Assembly: GCF_014280035.1 (NCBI RefSeq)
Contig: NZ_CP047957.1
Span: forward strand, 1,302,001-1,366,000
From: Synechococcus sp. A18-25c
GTDB taxonomy: Bacteria; Cyanobacteriota; Cyanobacteriia; PCC-6307; Cyanobiaceae
DNA: 64,000 bases
Direction: 5' to 3'
The notes beneath the pieces were generated by a model. That model did not search any database, was not told where the DNA came from, and worked only from the letters and a program-made list of their open reading frames with translations. A program made the translations under genes and the position numbers. Below, one piece after another: positions 1 to 8,955 of the stretch (within the stretch, counting starts at the first letter, position 1; each line of letters begins with the position of its first letter).

Positions 1-1028
1 CCGTCGGCGCCACCTTGGCCCTGGCGCTGGTGTTTCCGAGTTTGCGGCGCTGGCGCATTCCGGTGGTTGCGCTCCTACCGATCACGGGTGTGGCGGCGTA
101 TCTGATCGCCCCCCTCGGACATCGCATCGAGGATGGCTTCTACGGCGCCAGGGTGATTGAGCGCCATCAAACGCGTCATCAGCGGATCGTGATGACCCGA
201 CGTGGGGCGGATCTGCGCTTGTTTCTGGATGGGGACCTTCAGTTTTCCAGCTTGGACGAATACCGCTATCACGAAGCACTGGTGCATCCGGCGATGGCTG
301 CTCATGCAGCGCCGCGCCACGTGTTGCTGTTGGGGGCAGGTGACGGCTTGGCGTTGAGAGAAATCCTGCGCTGGCCCAGCGTTGAACGGGTCGACGTGGT
401 GGAGCTAGACCCTTTGGTCATTCGTCTGGCTAGACAACAACCCCAACTTCGACAGCTGAATCACGACAGTCTGGGAGACCCAAGAGTGACCGTGCACCTC
501 GGTGATGCCTACGCCGCCGTGCGCAACTTCCAGCGACGCTTCGATGTGGTGATCGCTGACTTCCCTGATCCAGATACGTTGCCGGTGGCGCGGCTGTACA
601 GCGTTGGTTTCTATGGCGCGGTGCGTGAGCGACTTAATCCAGGCGCCGTCATGGTCACCCAGGCCAGCGCACCATTTCTCACCCCCCGCGTTCTGGCCTC
701 GATTCAGGCGGGACTGCAGCAGGCAGGTCTGCAGACCCGTCCGTACAGCGTCACCATTCCCACGTTTGGCCCCTGGGGGTTTGTCATGGCCAGGTCTGGT
801 GCCTGGTCTCCGCAATTCCAGTCCATTCCATTTCCCACACGCTGGATCGATTCGGATCAGCTCGCGGCCTTGTTCGCATTCCCCAGAGACTTTCTGCCAA
901 GCGGCTCCGATACTGTGCAGCCCAACCGGATGACACAGCCGGTTCTTCTTGACTATCAACGCGGCGATCGTCGCCGGCGGCTGCTCCAGCCACTAGCGCC
1001 AATCCCTTCCAACCCGAATTCCTCATGA
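1..1028 (+). CDS. Membrane-anchored spermidine-synthase-like protein, 5' end outside window
   Basis: The frame is open to the left edge of the window, so the start lies upstream; only the last hydrophobic segment (about the first 30 visible residues) and the soluble domain are seen. The soluble part has the Rossmann glycine loop LLLGAGDGLALRE, then VELDPLVI (the acidic residue that contacts the donor) and VIADFPDPD, the polyamine-synthase pattern. The family transfers aminopropyl groups from decarboxylated SAM or similar donors; the substrate here is unknown. The stop overlaps the next start by four bases (ATGA), so it is co-translated with the DUF4178 gene, a pairing seen in polyamine-metabolism-like bacterial clusters. 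Function by family only. Confidence 0.8.
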   Translation, partial: VGATLALALVFPSLRRWRIPVVALLPITGVAAYLIAPLGHRIEDGFYGARVIERHQTRHQRIVMTRRGADLRLFLDGDLQFSSLDEYRYHEALVHPAMAAHAAPRHVLLLGAGDGLALREILRWPSVERVDVVELDPLVIRLARQQPQLRQLNHDSLGDPRVTVHLGDAYAAVRNFQRRFDVVIADFPDPDTLPVARLYSVGFYGAVRERLNPGAVMVTQASAPFLTPRVLASIQAGLQQAGLQTRPYSVTIPTFGPWGFVMARSGAWSPQFQSIPFPTRWIDSDQLAALFAFPRDFLPSGSDTVQPNRMTQPVLLDYQRGDRRRRLLQPLAPIPSNPNSS

Positions 1029-1624
1029 GCGGACTGCTTTTTCTGCTGCTTGCCGCAGTGCTGGTTTGGTGGCTGACCCGAAACAGCATGGACAGGCGCA
1101 AAAAGCCCCGTCAGGGCGTTAGTCCTGAACAACGCACCCTGTTCAATCTCCAGGTGGGGGATGTTGTTCAGCGTGATCTGCGCGACTGGATCGTGGAATC
1201 GATTCTTGAATTCAATCAATCCGGTTTCCAATGGCGTGAGTATTACCTCCGCGATGGAGAAGAAGGCATTTGGCTCGTGGTGGTTGACGACGATCGTCTC
1301 GAACTGTCCTGGATGCGTCAGGTTCCATCCCATGAGATCTCGATTAATTTCCCCCTACGCGATCGACTCGTTTACGAAGGCATCAGTTATCGCCTTGAGG
1401 AAAAGGGACTGGCGCAGTACAGACGCATTTCGCGCAACAGCAATCAAGGAGGACCGTGCCGTTTTCACGATTATGTCGCTGAGGGTGGCCGTTTGCTCAG
1501 CGTGGAGATCTATGTGCAGGATGCTTCGGTCGATACCGGTGAAATTGAACTGTGTCTTGGTGAGCGCATCATTCCAGAGTCACTCAGCATTCTTCCTGGA
1601 GATGGACGCAGTGTTTACGCCTGA
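1025..1624 (+). CDS. DUF4178 domain protein with N-terminal membrane anchor
   Basis: A 199-residue protein. The first 17 residues form one membrane segment, followed by a basic stretch. The rest matches the DUF4178 pattern: VGDVVQRDLRDWIVESIL, then an aromatic WREYYLRDGEEG repeat and a strand-rich C-terminal half. The biochemical role of DUF4178 is not established. The family recurs beside DUF350 proteins, SAM decarboxylase-like and spermidine-synthase-like genes, and the four-base overlap with the upstream speE-like gene fits that context. The anchor suggests action at a membrane surface. Family call from recognised sequence pattern, not from a search. Confidence 0.75.
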   Translation: MSGLLFLLLAAVLVWWLTRNSMDRRKKPRQGVSPEQRTLFNLQVGDVVQRDLRDWIVESILEFNQSGFQWREYYLRDGEEGIWLVVVDDDRLELSWMRQVPSHEISINFPLRDRLVYEGISYRLEEKGLAQYRRISRNSNQGGPCRFHDYVAEGGRLLSVEIYVQDASVDTGEIELCLGERIIPESLSILPGDGRSVYA

Positions 1625-1922
1625 GTTCATCGCGTGATCATGGTGATTGGCTCCTGCTCATTGCAGCCATGTGAAGGGAGCTCCACTGCGTTCTAGCCGT
1701 CAGCGGCTGTGTGGATGCTTCATGGCCAGGAGTGGTCAGACAGACGGGTCAAAGGATGGTTCCTATGGACCGAGACGGCGCTGCTGAATGAGGGTCTTCA
1801 GTGTAAGAACCCTGACTCCTCAGAGAAATCTCATCGATTTACTTGGTCTTTCGCAGACTGTTTCGATGTGGTTGAGAGCATCGTGGATACATCAACACAG
1901 GGCTTCAAAGCCTGGTTTAACG

Positions 1923-2546
1923 ATGTCACAAATTCCAGATGTATTGACAGGATTAGAGCGATATCTTGAGAGGGGGATTGGTGGCGGAGAGCTTGTTGAG
2001 TACAGCATCTACGGCAATGAGTTGGCTGCTGATAGTGTTTCAACTGAATTGGCGATTGGTTCCTATGGTCGCGTCGTTCATGCATGGAACCATAGTGATG
2101 AACAGAAAAGATTCATTCGCAGCGTCTTTGAAAGGCTTGATCCTTTGCTAGACCTAGACTTTGTTGAGTCGGCTCCATCCGGTGACTCGGATATCAACAT
2201 TTACCGATCATCGCGAAACAGTTATTGGGAGTCCAACGCTCTTTTTGATGTGCCGAGTGATTGGGTTGGTGGTGGGTCTGCACACTCGAATTATGATCGT
2301 TTCGATCTTTCCTGGAGGGATGTGGATGCGTTCGATGCATTTGCCGATGCTGAGAAAAGCTCGCTAGTCCACGAAATCGGTCATGCCCTTGGCTTGAGAG
2401 ATCTTGCTTATGACCCAAAGTGGACTCGCTACGACTCAATCATGTCGTACAACCACCCAAGTGATCGTCCCGTCAACACTTGGTTTTCTGAGGCTGATAT
2501 CCACGCTCTGCAGAGTGTTTGGGGGCTCGAGGATGATTCTTTCTAG
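1923..2546 (+). CDS. Small serralysin/matrixin-like zinc metalloprotease (unusual third ligand)
   Basis: A 207-residue protein from the ATG at 1923. An in-frame ATG at 1788 would add 45 residues that look unlike protein. The zinc site is HEIGHALGLRD and is followed about 20 residues later by SIMSYN, which resembles the Met-turn of metzincins, and by WFSEADIHALQSVWG, the usual ending of serralysin-like catalytic domains. Metzincins normally have HExxHxxGxxH; here the third position is Asp, as in snapalysin-type enzymes. There is no obvious signal peptide and no RTX repeats, so export (if any) would need a C-terminal or unconventional signal. The substrate is unknown. Confidence 0.65.
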   Translation: MSQIPDVLTGLERYLERGIGGGELVEYSIYGNELAADSVSTELAIGSYGRVVHAWNHSDEQKRFIRSVFERLDPLLDLDFVESAPSGDSDINIYRSSRNSYWESNALFDVPSDWVGGGSAHSNYDRFDLSWRDVDAFDAFADAEKSSLVHEIGHALGLRDLAYDPKWTRYDSIMSYNHPSDRPVNTWFSEADIHALQSVWGLEDDSF

Positions 2547-2679
2547 ATTTTGAAAGACCCTTTGATCTGCATCGGAATGATGACGTGACAATTGGGTTTG
2601 CAGTGAAATACTCGTTGTTTTCAATCTGATCTGTTTTCAGCAGGTTGGTGCTGAGGATCATCTGTGTGGTTCAAGTCAG

Positions 2680-4434
2680 TCACGCCGACCTGTTCGTGAC
2701 GCGCGCGCAGAGTTCTTTGGCTTCGCCAAGGGTGTTGGCACTGCTGGCGCTACGGTCCCGTCGCCAGCGCAGGATTCTGGGGAAGCGAACGGCGAGTCCG
2801 CATTTGTGTCGTTTGGACTCCTGGATGCCTTCAAAGCCAATTTCGAACACCAGCTCGGGATCGACCGATCGTGTTGGGCCAAACCGTTCACGGGTGTGGC
2901 GCCTGATCCAGCGGTCGAGTTCAAGGATTTCTGCGTCGTTGAGGCCGGAATAGGCTTTAGCAAATGTCACTAGCTGTGGCGCGTCGTCGTCATTGGATTG
3001 GTCATCCCAGAGCGCAAAGGTGTAGTCGGTGAACAAATTGGCCCGGCGCCCTCGGCCGGCTTGGGCGTAGATCAACACCGCATCCAACGTCATCGGATCG
3101 CGTTTGTGTTTCCACCAGTGTCCTCGTTTGCGTCCACTGAGGTAAGGCGAATGAAGGCGTTTGAGCATCACACCCTCCGCCCCCTGTTGTACGGCGGCTT
3201 GGCGCCGTTGGTCGAGTTCTGTCCAGTGGCCGAGCAAAGCGCCATGGCTGAGCCGGCAGCGCCACCCCTCGTTGCTGCTTCCGAAGCTTGCGTGCAGGTC
3301 GCCCAATGTGGCCAGCCGTAGTTTGAGCGGTTGCTCACGCAGATCCTGCGCGTTGTGTTCCAGGACGTCGTAGGCCACAAAGCTCACTGGGCAGTCATGG
3401 CGCAGTTTTCGACCCACCGTCTTGCGGCCGAGTCGGCGCTGCAGATCACTGAATGGTCGGGGGTCCGCTTCCGCTTCGGCCCAACAAATCACTTCTCCAT
3501 CGAGCACGGTGTCGTGGGGAAGTGCCGCGGCCATTTCGATGAGTTCGGGGAATTGGCTGTTGATCAGCTCCTCGCCTCGACTCCAGAGATACGTGCCGCT
3601 CTCCCGTTGGATCAGCTGGCCGCGGATGCCGTCCCATTTGGGCTCCACCCACCATTCCTTGGCTGCTGTCTCACCGAGGCTTGCGTGCTGAAGAGGGCTG
3701 GCTAGGAAGAAGGGATAGGGCACCGGCCCCCGGTTGCCCCGATCCGCCTTCGGGGGAGCCGTGAGTTGTTGGAACCAGGCCGAGGACGCCTCGACTGGCG
3801 CCATCAATCGTTCCAGCACCAGGGCTTCTTCGAGGGCGAACCCACTGGCGATCGCCTTCACCACCAGGCCACGGCCGACCCCGATGCGAAAGCCACCGGT
3901 GAGCAGTTTGTTGAACAGGAAAAGGCGTTCCGGTGGCAAGGCCTGCCAGATCGCTAGCACCGCCTGGCTTTGGACGGCAGGCTCCATTGCTGCCAGTGCC
4001 GGCAGCAGCATCTCCATCCACCACTGCATTGGCGGTGATGCATCGAGCTCGCGAATCCATGCCGACAGTGATGCATCGCAGCGGATGTCTGGAATGTCGT
4101 GGTGGATTTGAGGCCACAGCAACGACAACGTCTCGGCTGAATCGCCGACATGGCTTTGGCAATCATCAAAGAGCCAGTCGGGCATCGCACTGGCCTGTTG
4201 CAAGATGTCGCGCAAACGTCGACCCGTGATGAGCCGTTTGCGCCGTTCTTCGATCAGCAACATCACGCACCAGGCCGCGTCCTGGGCTGAAACCCTCTTC
4301 AGGTGATTGGCGATAAGTGCCACTTTGCGCCCCGTGGCGGTGCATTGATCGAGGCTGTCGATCAGTTCTGCCAGTGCATCCAGACCCTGAGGGTTGAAGG
4401 CCGGCGGATCAATAGCGGCGGAGATTGCCGTCAC
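2680..4434 (-). CDS. ATP-dependent DNA ligase (ligase-associated DNA damage response type)
   Basis: 584 residues from a GTG start. An N-terminal helical DNA-binding region (about residues 15-230) precedes the adenylation domain, with the nucleotidyl lysine in EPKWDGIRGQL (near residue 266), then LDGEVICW, VSFVAYDVLE, GAEGVMLKR and WWKHKRD. These are ligase motifs I, III, IIIa, IV and V. A C-terminal OB domain follows. It seals DNA nicks using ATP. In many bacteria this ligase type sits with an MBL exonuclease, an Lhr-like helicase and the PdeM phosphoesterase; here only the exonuclease is close (about 4.8-5.8 kb, same strand). The start overlaps the end of the small secreted gene upstream by 26 bases. 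Confidence 0.9.
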   Translation of the reverse strand: MTAISAAIDPPAFNPQGLDALAELIDSLDQCTATGRKVALIANHLKRVSAQDAAWCVMLLIEERRKRLITGRRLRDILQQASAMPDWLFDDCQSHVGDSAETLSLLWPQIHHDIPDIRCDASLSAWIRELDASPPMQWWMEMLLPALAAMEPAVQSQAVLAIWQALPPERLFLFNKLLTGGFRIGVGRGLVVKAIASGFALEEALVLERLMAPVEASSAWFQQLTAPPKADRGNRGPVPYPFFLASPLQHASLGETAAKEWWVEPKWDGIRGQLIQRESGTYLWSRGEELINSQFPELIEMAAALPHDTVLDGEVICWAEAEADPRPFSDLQRRLGRKTVGRKLRHDCPVSFVAYDVLEHNAQDLREQPLKLRLATLGDLHASFGSSNEGWRCRLSHGALLGHWTELDQRRQAAVQQGAEGVMLKRLHSPYLSGRKRGHWWKHKRDPMTLDAVLIYAQAGRGRRANLFTDYTFALWDDQSNDDDAPQLVTFAKAYSGLNDAEILELDRWIRRHTRERFGPTRSVDPELVFEIGFEGIQESKRHKCGLAVRFPRILRWRRDRSASSANTLGEAKELCARVTNRSA

Positions 4435-4759
4435 CTGGTGCGGTTACTTCGATGTTGCAGCCAGGGGTTCCATTGGCCACGTCGTTGAAGGCTTTCACGT
4501 AGTTAGCGGCCAATTCAGCATCACCCGATTCACGCACTGCTCCCTGAAGCCTTGCCAGGTCGCTACCCACCAGGTCACGGTTCAGCACTCCGCTGGCCAA
4601 ACCAGCACAGATGGCCCGCGCTGCAGCGCCACCGTCCGCTGGAAACACCACTGTGTCGATCTGCTCGATGGTGATCTCAACCTGCTGAGCGAAGCCTGCT
4701 CCTGGTGTTGAGATCAGCAAAGACGAGAGGCCAACGATGGCGGCACTGCGCATTGACAT
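4409..4759 (-). CDS. Small secreted protein of unknown function
   Basis: 116 residues. The first 25 residues are a signal peptide with a hydrophobic core ending at GAGFAQQ, so the mature protein is periplasmic or outside the cell and about 90 residues long. It contains two cysteines (in RAICAGL and GTPGCNIEV) that could form a disulphide. I do not recognise a family. It lies between the MBL exonuclease gene (31-base gap) and the ligase gene (26-base overlap), all on the minus strand, so it is probably co-transcribed with DNA-repair genes although an exported product has no obvious role there. Confidence 0.65.
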   Translation of the reverse strand: MSMRSAAIVGLSSLLISTPGAGFAQQVEITIEQIDTVVFPADGGAAARAICAGLASGVLNRDLVGSDLARLQGAVRESGDAELAANYVKAFNDVANGTPGCNIEVTAPGDGNLRRY

Positions 4760-4789
4760 TGGTTCGTCAACAGGGAAGTTGAGGCTAGG

Positions 4790-5767
4790 TCAGGCGAGCT
4801 GCTCGAGGGGTTTGGCCTCAATGCCATGACGTTCCCGCAGAAAGCGAGCCAGCACATCGCTTTGTCCATGCGTCACGTACACGGTGCGCGCGCCCGACTC
4901 GAGAACAGTGCGAATCAAGCCCTGCCAGTCGGCATGGTCACTGAGTACAAACCCCCGTTCGTATCCGCGGCGTCGGCGAGCCCCTCGCACCGCCATCCAG
5001 CCTGAGGCAAAGGCGGTTTGTGGAGCGCGGAAACGGCGCATCCAAGCCGAGCGATGGGCGGATGGAGGCGCCAGGATCAGGCGGCCCGCCAGCGGATCCT
5101 TTCGGGGTAACGCACTCACAGGGCGACTCGGTGTCATCGGCACGCCGGCTTCGCGGTAATGCCGGGTGACGGTTTCAACGGCGCCGTGCAGCAGCACTTC
5201 TTCGTCCACGCCGATCGCCTTGAGCTCTGCTAGGAGGCGCTGGGCTTTGCCGAAGGCATAGCAAAACAACAAGGAGGGGCGTTCGCGGTCCCCGTGCCAC
5301 CAGTCACGGATCTGTTCGGCGATCTGAGCTCCGCTGTCCCAGGCGTAGATCGGCAGCGCAAAGGTGGCTTCCGTGATCATCACGTCACACGGCACGGATT
5401 CAAAGGGCGCACAACTGGGATCTGCACAGCGTTTGTAATCCCCAGTGACCACCCATACGGCGTCATTCACCTTGAGGCGCACCTGCGCTGAGCCCAGCAC
5501 ATGTCCTGCGCTGTGAAAGGACAGGCAGGCTTGGTTGAGCCAGAACTCCTGCCCGTAGGCCATCGGATGCAGAGTGATGTCGCGACCGAGGCGTTGGCGC
5601 AACACCCCTTCACTCACATCCACAGCCCAATATTCACCGCATCCGGGCCGCGCATGGTCGGCATGGGCATGGGTGATCAGCGCCCTTGGCACCGGTCGGC
5701 TTGGATCAATCCAGGCATCCGCGGCCCGGCAATACAGACCGCTGTCAGTGGGCTCGAGCAGTTGCAT
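4790..5767 (-). CDS. Ligase-associated DNA damage response exonuclease (MBL/beta-CASP fold)
   Basis: 325 residues. The metallo-beta-lactamase metal motif ITHAHADHARPG is near residue 32, followed by SAGHVLGSAQ and VVTGDYKR (ligand Asp). The beta-CASP part ends with FVLSDHADW and VYVTHGQSD. Length and motifs match the enzyme annotated as ligase-associated exonuclease or mRNA 3'-end processing factor-like, related to Pso2/SNM1 repair nucleases. Its position upstream of the ATP-dependent ligase supports a joint role in DNA repair. It is the first gene of a minus-strand group with the small secreted gene and the ligase; nadA, also minus, lies 34 bases upstream. Confidence 0.85.
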   Translation of the reverse strand: MQLLEPTDSGLYCRAADAWIDPSRPVPRALITHAHADHARPGCGEYWAVDVSEGVLRQRLGRDITLHPMAYGQEFWLNQACLSFHSAGHVLGSAQVRLKVNDAVWVVTGDYKRCADPSCAPFESVPCDVMITEATFALPIYAWDSGAQIAEQIRDWWHGDRERPSLLFCYAFGKAQRLLAELKAIGVDEEVLLHGAVETVTRHYREAGVPMTPSRPVSALPRKDPLAGRLILAPPSAHRSAWMRRFRAPQTAFASGWMAVRGARRRRGYERGFVLSDHADWQGLIRTVLESGARTVYVTHGQSDVLARFLRERHGIEAKPLEQLA

Positions 5768-5801
5768 TCAACAACTCTGGCAAGTGTGTCGCTGGGCTGG
5801 G

Positions 5802-6734
5802 TTAGCGACTCATCTCGAGCATGCGTCGAATCGGGGCTTCCGCTTGGCTGCGCAAGTTTTCGTCCAGTGTGATTTCTGGCGAGAGGCTGTCCAGGCAGTC
5901 ACGCAGCTTCTCCAAGGTATTGAGGCGCATGTAGGGGCAGGCATTGCAGCTGCAGCCATCGAGGCCTGGCACGTCGATCAACGTTTTCTCGGGAACGCGT
6001 TGCTGCATCTGGTGCAGGATTCCAGGCTCTGTCAGCACGATGAACGTCTTGGCGTCACTGGTTTCTGCGTGGTTGAGCAGTTTGCTCGTGGAGCCGATGA
6101 AATCCGCCAGATCGAGGAGGGTTTCTTCGCATTCCGGGTGGGCGATCACTTCGGCATCGGGATGCTCAAGTTTGAGTTGGAGCAGCGCCTCTTCACTAAA
6201 GGCTTCGTGCACGAGGCAGCGACCGGGCCACAGGGTGAGGTCCCGACCGCTCTGGCGTTGAACCCATCGACCCAGGTTGCGGTCTGGCGCAAACAAAACG
6301 GGGCGATCATCCGGAAGCTGTTGCACCAGATCAACGGCATTGCTGCTGGTGCAAATCAAATCGCTTTGCGCTTTCACTGCCGCGGTGCAGTTGATGTAGC
6401 TCACGACGAAATGATCGGGATGCTGTTCTCGAAACCGTGCAAATTCATCCGCCGGGCAGTCATCCGCCAGTGAGCACCCCGCCTCCAAATCCGGCAGCAC
6501 CACAGTTTTTTCTGGGCTGAGGATCTTGGCTGTTTCGGCCATGAAATGGACACCGCAGAACACGATCACTTCGGCGTCGGTGTTCGCAGCCTTGCGTGAG
6601 AGCTCTAGGGAATCACCGATGAAATCAGCGATGTCTTGAATGTCTGGTTCCTGGTAGTAGTGCGCCAGGATCACGGCCTTCCGGTCCTTGCGGAGCTGGT
6701 TGATCGCCGCCACAACTGCGGTGTCAGAGCTCAT
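5802..6734 (-). CDS. nadA: Quinolinate synthase A
   Basis: 310 residues, the short NadA length. It condenses iminoaspartate with dihydroxyacetone phosphate to quinolinate in NAD synthesis, using a 4Fe-4S cluster. Visible family features are [19 protein letters not shown] at the start, the ligand cysteine in [16 protein letters not shown], a second in [18 protein letters not shown] in the middle and the [10 protein letters not shown] cysteine cluster near the end. The start ATG gives the usual N-terminus just ahead of the YYQ motif. It faces a divergent phosphoesterase gene with a short intergenic gap of some 40 bases. Confidence 0.95.
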   Translation of the reverse strand: MSSDTAVVAAINQLRKDRKAVILAHYYQEPDIQDIADFIGDSLELSRKAANTDAEVIVFCGVHFMAETAKILSPEKTVVLPDLEAGCSLADDCPADEFARFREQHPDHFVVSYINCTAAVKAQSDLICTSSNAVDLVQQLPDDRPVLFAPDRNLGRWVQRQSGRDLTLWPGRCLVHEAFSEEALLQLKLEHPDAEVIAHPECEETLLDLADFIGSTSKLLNHAETSDAKTFIVLTEPGILHQMQQRVPEKTLIDVPGLDGCSCNACPYMRLNTLEKLRDCLDSLSPEITLDENLRSQAEAPIRRMLEMSR

Positions 6735-6776
6735 TGGGACTTTCTGGGGCAGGATGGGCCTAGCCTAGAAGTCGTC

Positions 6777-7619
6777 CTGACACCTGTCCGACTTGCAATC
6801 GCCGGTGATCTCCACGGGGACTGGGGTGATCGAGATGCAGAGCTGGTGCATCATCTGCAACCCGACGCGCTGTTGTTCGTTGGTGATCTGAGCGATGGTG
6901 ATCTTCGCTTGGTGAAACGGATTACGCAGCTGGCGTTGCCTGTTGCCGTGCTTCTGGGAAACCACGACCGCGGTCGAGACCGAAGCGGTGCGTTGCTGCA
7001 ACAGCAAATCACGATGCTGGGTGAGCGGCACTGTCCCTGGAGTTTGCGCCAGTGGGAGAACCCCCATTTGGCTGTCGTCGGTGCCCGCCCCTGCAGTGCC
7101 GGTGGCGGTTTTCATCTTTCTCAAGCTGTTCAGGCCGTGTTTGGACCGGTCACCGAACAGGAATCAGCCGATCGCATCGTGTCTGCCGCTGCGCTGGCAC
7201 CTTCCGATTGGCCGCTCGTTGTGTTGGCCCATAGCGGACCTACAGGTCTTGGATCCGATGCGGAGAGTCCCTGCGGTCGGGATTGGAAGCATCCGCATAT
7301 CGATTGGGGTGATCGCGATCTCGCCTTGGCACTCGATCGCATGCAAACGCGCCGACGGGCTGACTTGGTGGTGTTCGGACACATGCACCATCAGCTCAAA
7401 GGGCGCCGCGGCGAACGAATCACATTTCATCGTGATCGCAGGGGCACGTGTTACGTGAATGCCGCCTGTGTTCCCCGCTCTGGATGCGATGACGACGGGA
7501 AACCACTGCATCACCTCACCTGGGTGGAATTCAATGCCATCGAACCCATCCTGATTAGTCACCGTTGGTATCGGCCCAGTGGGGATCTGGTGTATGAGCA
7601 AACCTTGTATCGATGCTGA
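6777..7619 (+). CDS. Calcineurin-like metallophosphoesterase, TIGR04168-type
   Basis: A calcineurin-fold phosphoesterase: AIAGDLHGDWGD, FVGDLSDGD, LLGNHDRG, LVVLAHSGP and VVFGHMHHQLKGR supply all five metal-binding motifs. The length (about 280 residues) fits a conserved cyanobacterial family of unknown substrate. The start is unclear: homology begins at position 6777-6795, where there is no ATG, GTG or TTG. The frame is open upstream to 6636, but that part is antisense to nadA and does not look like protein. A CTG at 6777 gives an N-terminus xTPVRLAIAGD and is my best guess. The 3' end overlaps the glycosyltransferase gene by seven bases. Confidence 0.85.
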   Translation: MTPVRLAIAGDLHGDWGDRDAELVHHLQPDALLFVGDLSDGDLRLVKRITQLALPVAVLLGNHDRGRDRSGALLQQQITMLGERHCPWSLRQWENPHLAVVGARPCSAGGGFHLSQAVQAVFGPVTEQESADRIVSAAALAPSDWPLVVLAHSGPTGLGSDAESPCGRDWKHPHIDWGDRDLALALDRMQTRRRADLVVFGHMHHQLKGRRGERITFHRDRRGTCYVNAACVPRSGCDDDGKPLHHLTWVEFNAIEPILISHRWYRPSGDLVYEQTLYRC

Positions 7620-8707
7620 TTTACGTCTGCTTGAGCAGCCATGGCTTCGGTCATGCGGCCCGCCAGGCCGCCATGCTTTGGCATTTGCATCGATTGCAAC
7701 CCACCTGGAGGCTGGTGGTCAGTTCGATGGTGGACTCAGCATTTTTCGCGTTGGTCCTGCGCGAGGTGCCAGTGCTTCGGCGAACTGTCCGCTGGGACGT
7801 GGGCATGCTCCAAGCCGATGCACTGGGAGCGGATCAGCCGGCAACCCTCCAGGCTCTTGAGCAGCTGCAAGCGGATCTGCCCAGACAGCTGGATGAGGAG
7901 GTGGCCTGGATCCGACGTCAGCACGATCAGGTGGCGGTGGTCGGCGACATCCCACCTGCCGCCGCCGATTTGGCCTCGCGACTGAATGCACCATTGATTT
8001 GGATGGGCAATTTCGGCTGGGATGACATTTATGAACCCTTGGGCGGATCTTTTCGTTTCTGGGCGCAACAGGCCAACGAGGCTTACCGCAAGGGATCAAT
8101 GCTGCTGCGCTGTCCGTTTTCGATGGCCATGAACTGGCAGCTCTCCGATGTGGCCTTGTCGCTGGTGACAGCAGAACCACGACCTCTTCCACCTGATTTC
8201 GGGGTGTCGCTCGCGCGTGATCCCCGCACCAAGGTGATGGTGGGGTTTGGCGGACTCGGACTTTCCTTGCCACCCGATCTCTTTCGACACTGGCCGGAGC
8301 AGCTGTTTTTGATCGCTCCCTCGCGCAAGTCCAACCAAGACGCTGAAGCGGAGCTGCCAGCGAATGTGATGGTGCTGCCTGAGCAGGTCAGGCCCTTGGA
8401 CGTGCTGCCCGTGTGTGAACGGCATCTGGGCAAACCGGGATTCAGCAGCTTCTGTGAGGCGATGTCCCAGAAGGTGGGGATGCATGTTGTGGAGCGGCAT
8501 GGTTTCGCCGAAGCGGAGGTGCTGATGAATGGTTTGCGTCGCCACGCGGACCACCACTGCCTCAGCCGTGAGGAACTTGAGTCTGGAGATTGGAAATTGG
8601 ATCAGCCGCTCATACCAGCTTGTGATGATGCGCTGGCGAGCGATGGCGCTCAGGTGGCTGCTGAAACGCTCCAGACCTGGTTGCGCACAACGATTAAGCA
8701 GAACTGA
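7613..8707 (+). CDS. Glycosyltransferase-like protein (MurG/GT28-like two-domain fold)
   Basis: 364 residues. The N-terminus CLSSHGFGHAARQAAML is the GHG-type loop typical of GT-B nucleotide-sugar transferases and of the sugar-binding domain found in L-arabinokinase. The second half has KVMVGFGGLGLSLPP and LGKPGFSSFCEAMSQKVGM, matching the C-terminal nucleotide-binding domain with its G(K/G)xGxxxxxE pattern. Donor and acceptor are unknown. It starts inside the end of the phosphoesterase gene, so the two are probably co-translated; whether they share a pathway is not shown. No signal peptide or membrane segment is evident. Confidence 0.75.
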   Translation: MLIYVCLSSHGFGHAARQAAMLWHLHRLQPTWRLVVSSMVDSAFFALVLREVPVLRRTVRWDVGMLQADALGADQPATLQALEQLQADLPRQLDEEVAWIRRQHDQVAVVGDIPPAAADLASRLNAPLIWMGNFGWDDIYEPLGGSFRFWAQQANEAYRKGSMLLRCPFSMAMNWQLSDVALSLVTAEPRPLPPDFGVSLARDPRTKVMVGFGGLGLSLPPDLFRHWPEQLFLIAPSRKSNQDAEAELPANVMVLPEQVRPLDVLPVCERHLGKPGFSSFCEAMSQKVGMHVVERHGFAEAEVLMNGLRRHADHHCLSREELESGDWKLDQPLIPACDDALASDGAQVAAETLQTWLRTTIKQN

Positions 8708-8955
8708 TTAGCTCTATTAACCAGGCTGATGAGCGTTGAAAGGTCTTGACGCGTCTTGGGTCTGAAAGAGAACAAAGCGTGATTAAGGCGAATGACGATT
8801 TTGCGTGTGTCACATCTCTTCTGGGATGCGCAGCCTCGGTTCGACACAGTTTGGCCGTGCTTTTTGCACATGGGATTCTCTGAGTCCATCAAATCACTAC
8901 CTAAAACCAACTGCTTGTTGCCAAAAGTGGTGATTTTGTTCTTCGTAAGCCTTTG

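Noticed and set aside
5574-6473. 299-codon plus-strand frame across nadA
   Set aside because: It lies opposite to nadA with its conserved motifs; composition does not look like protein.
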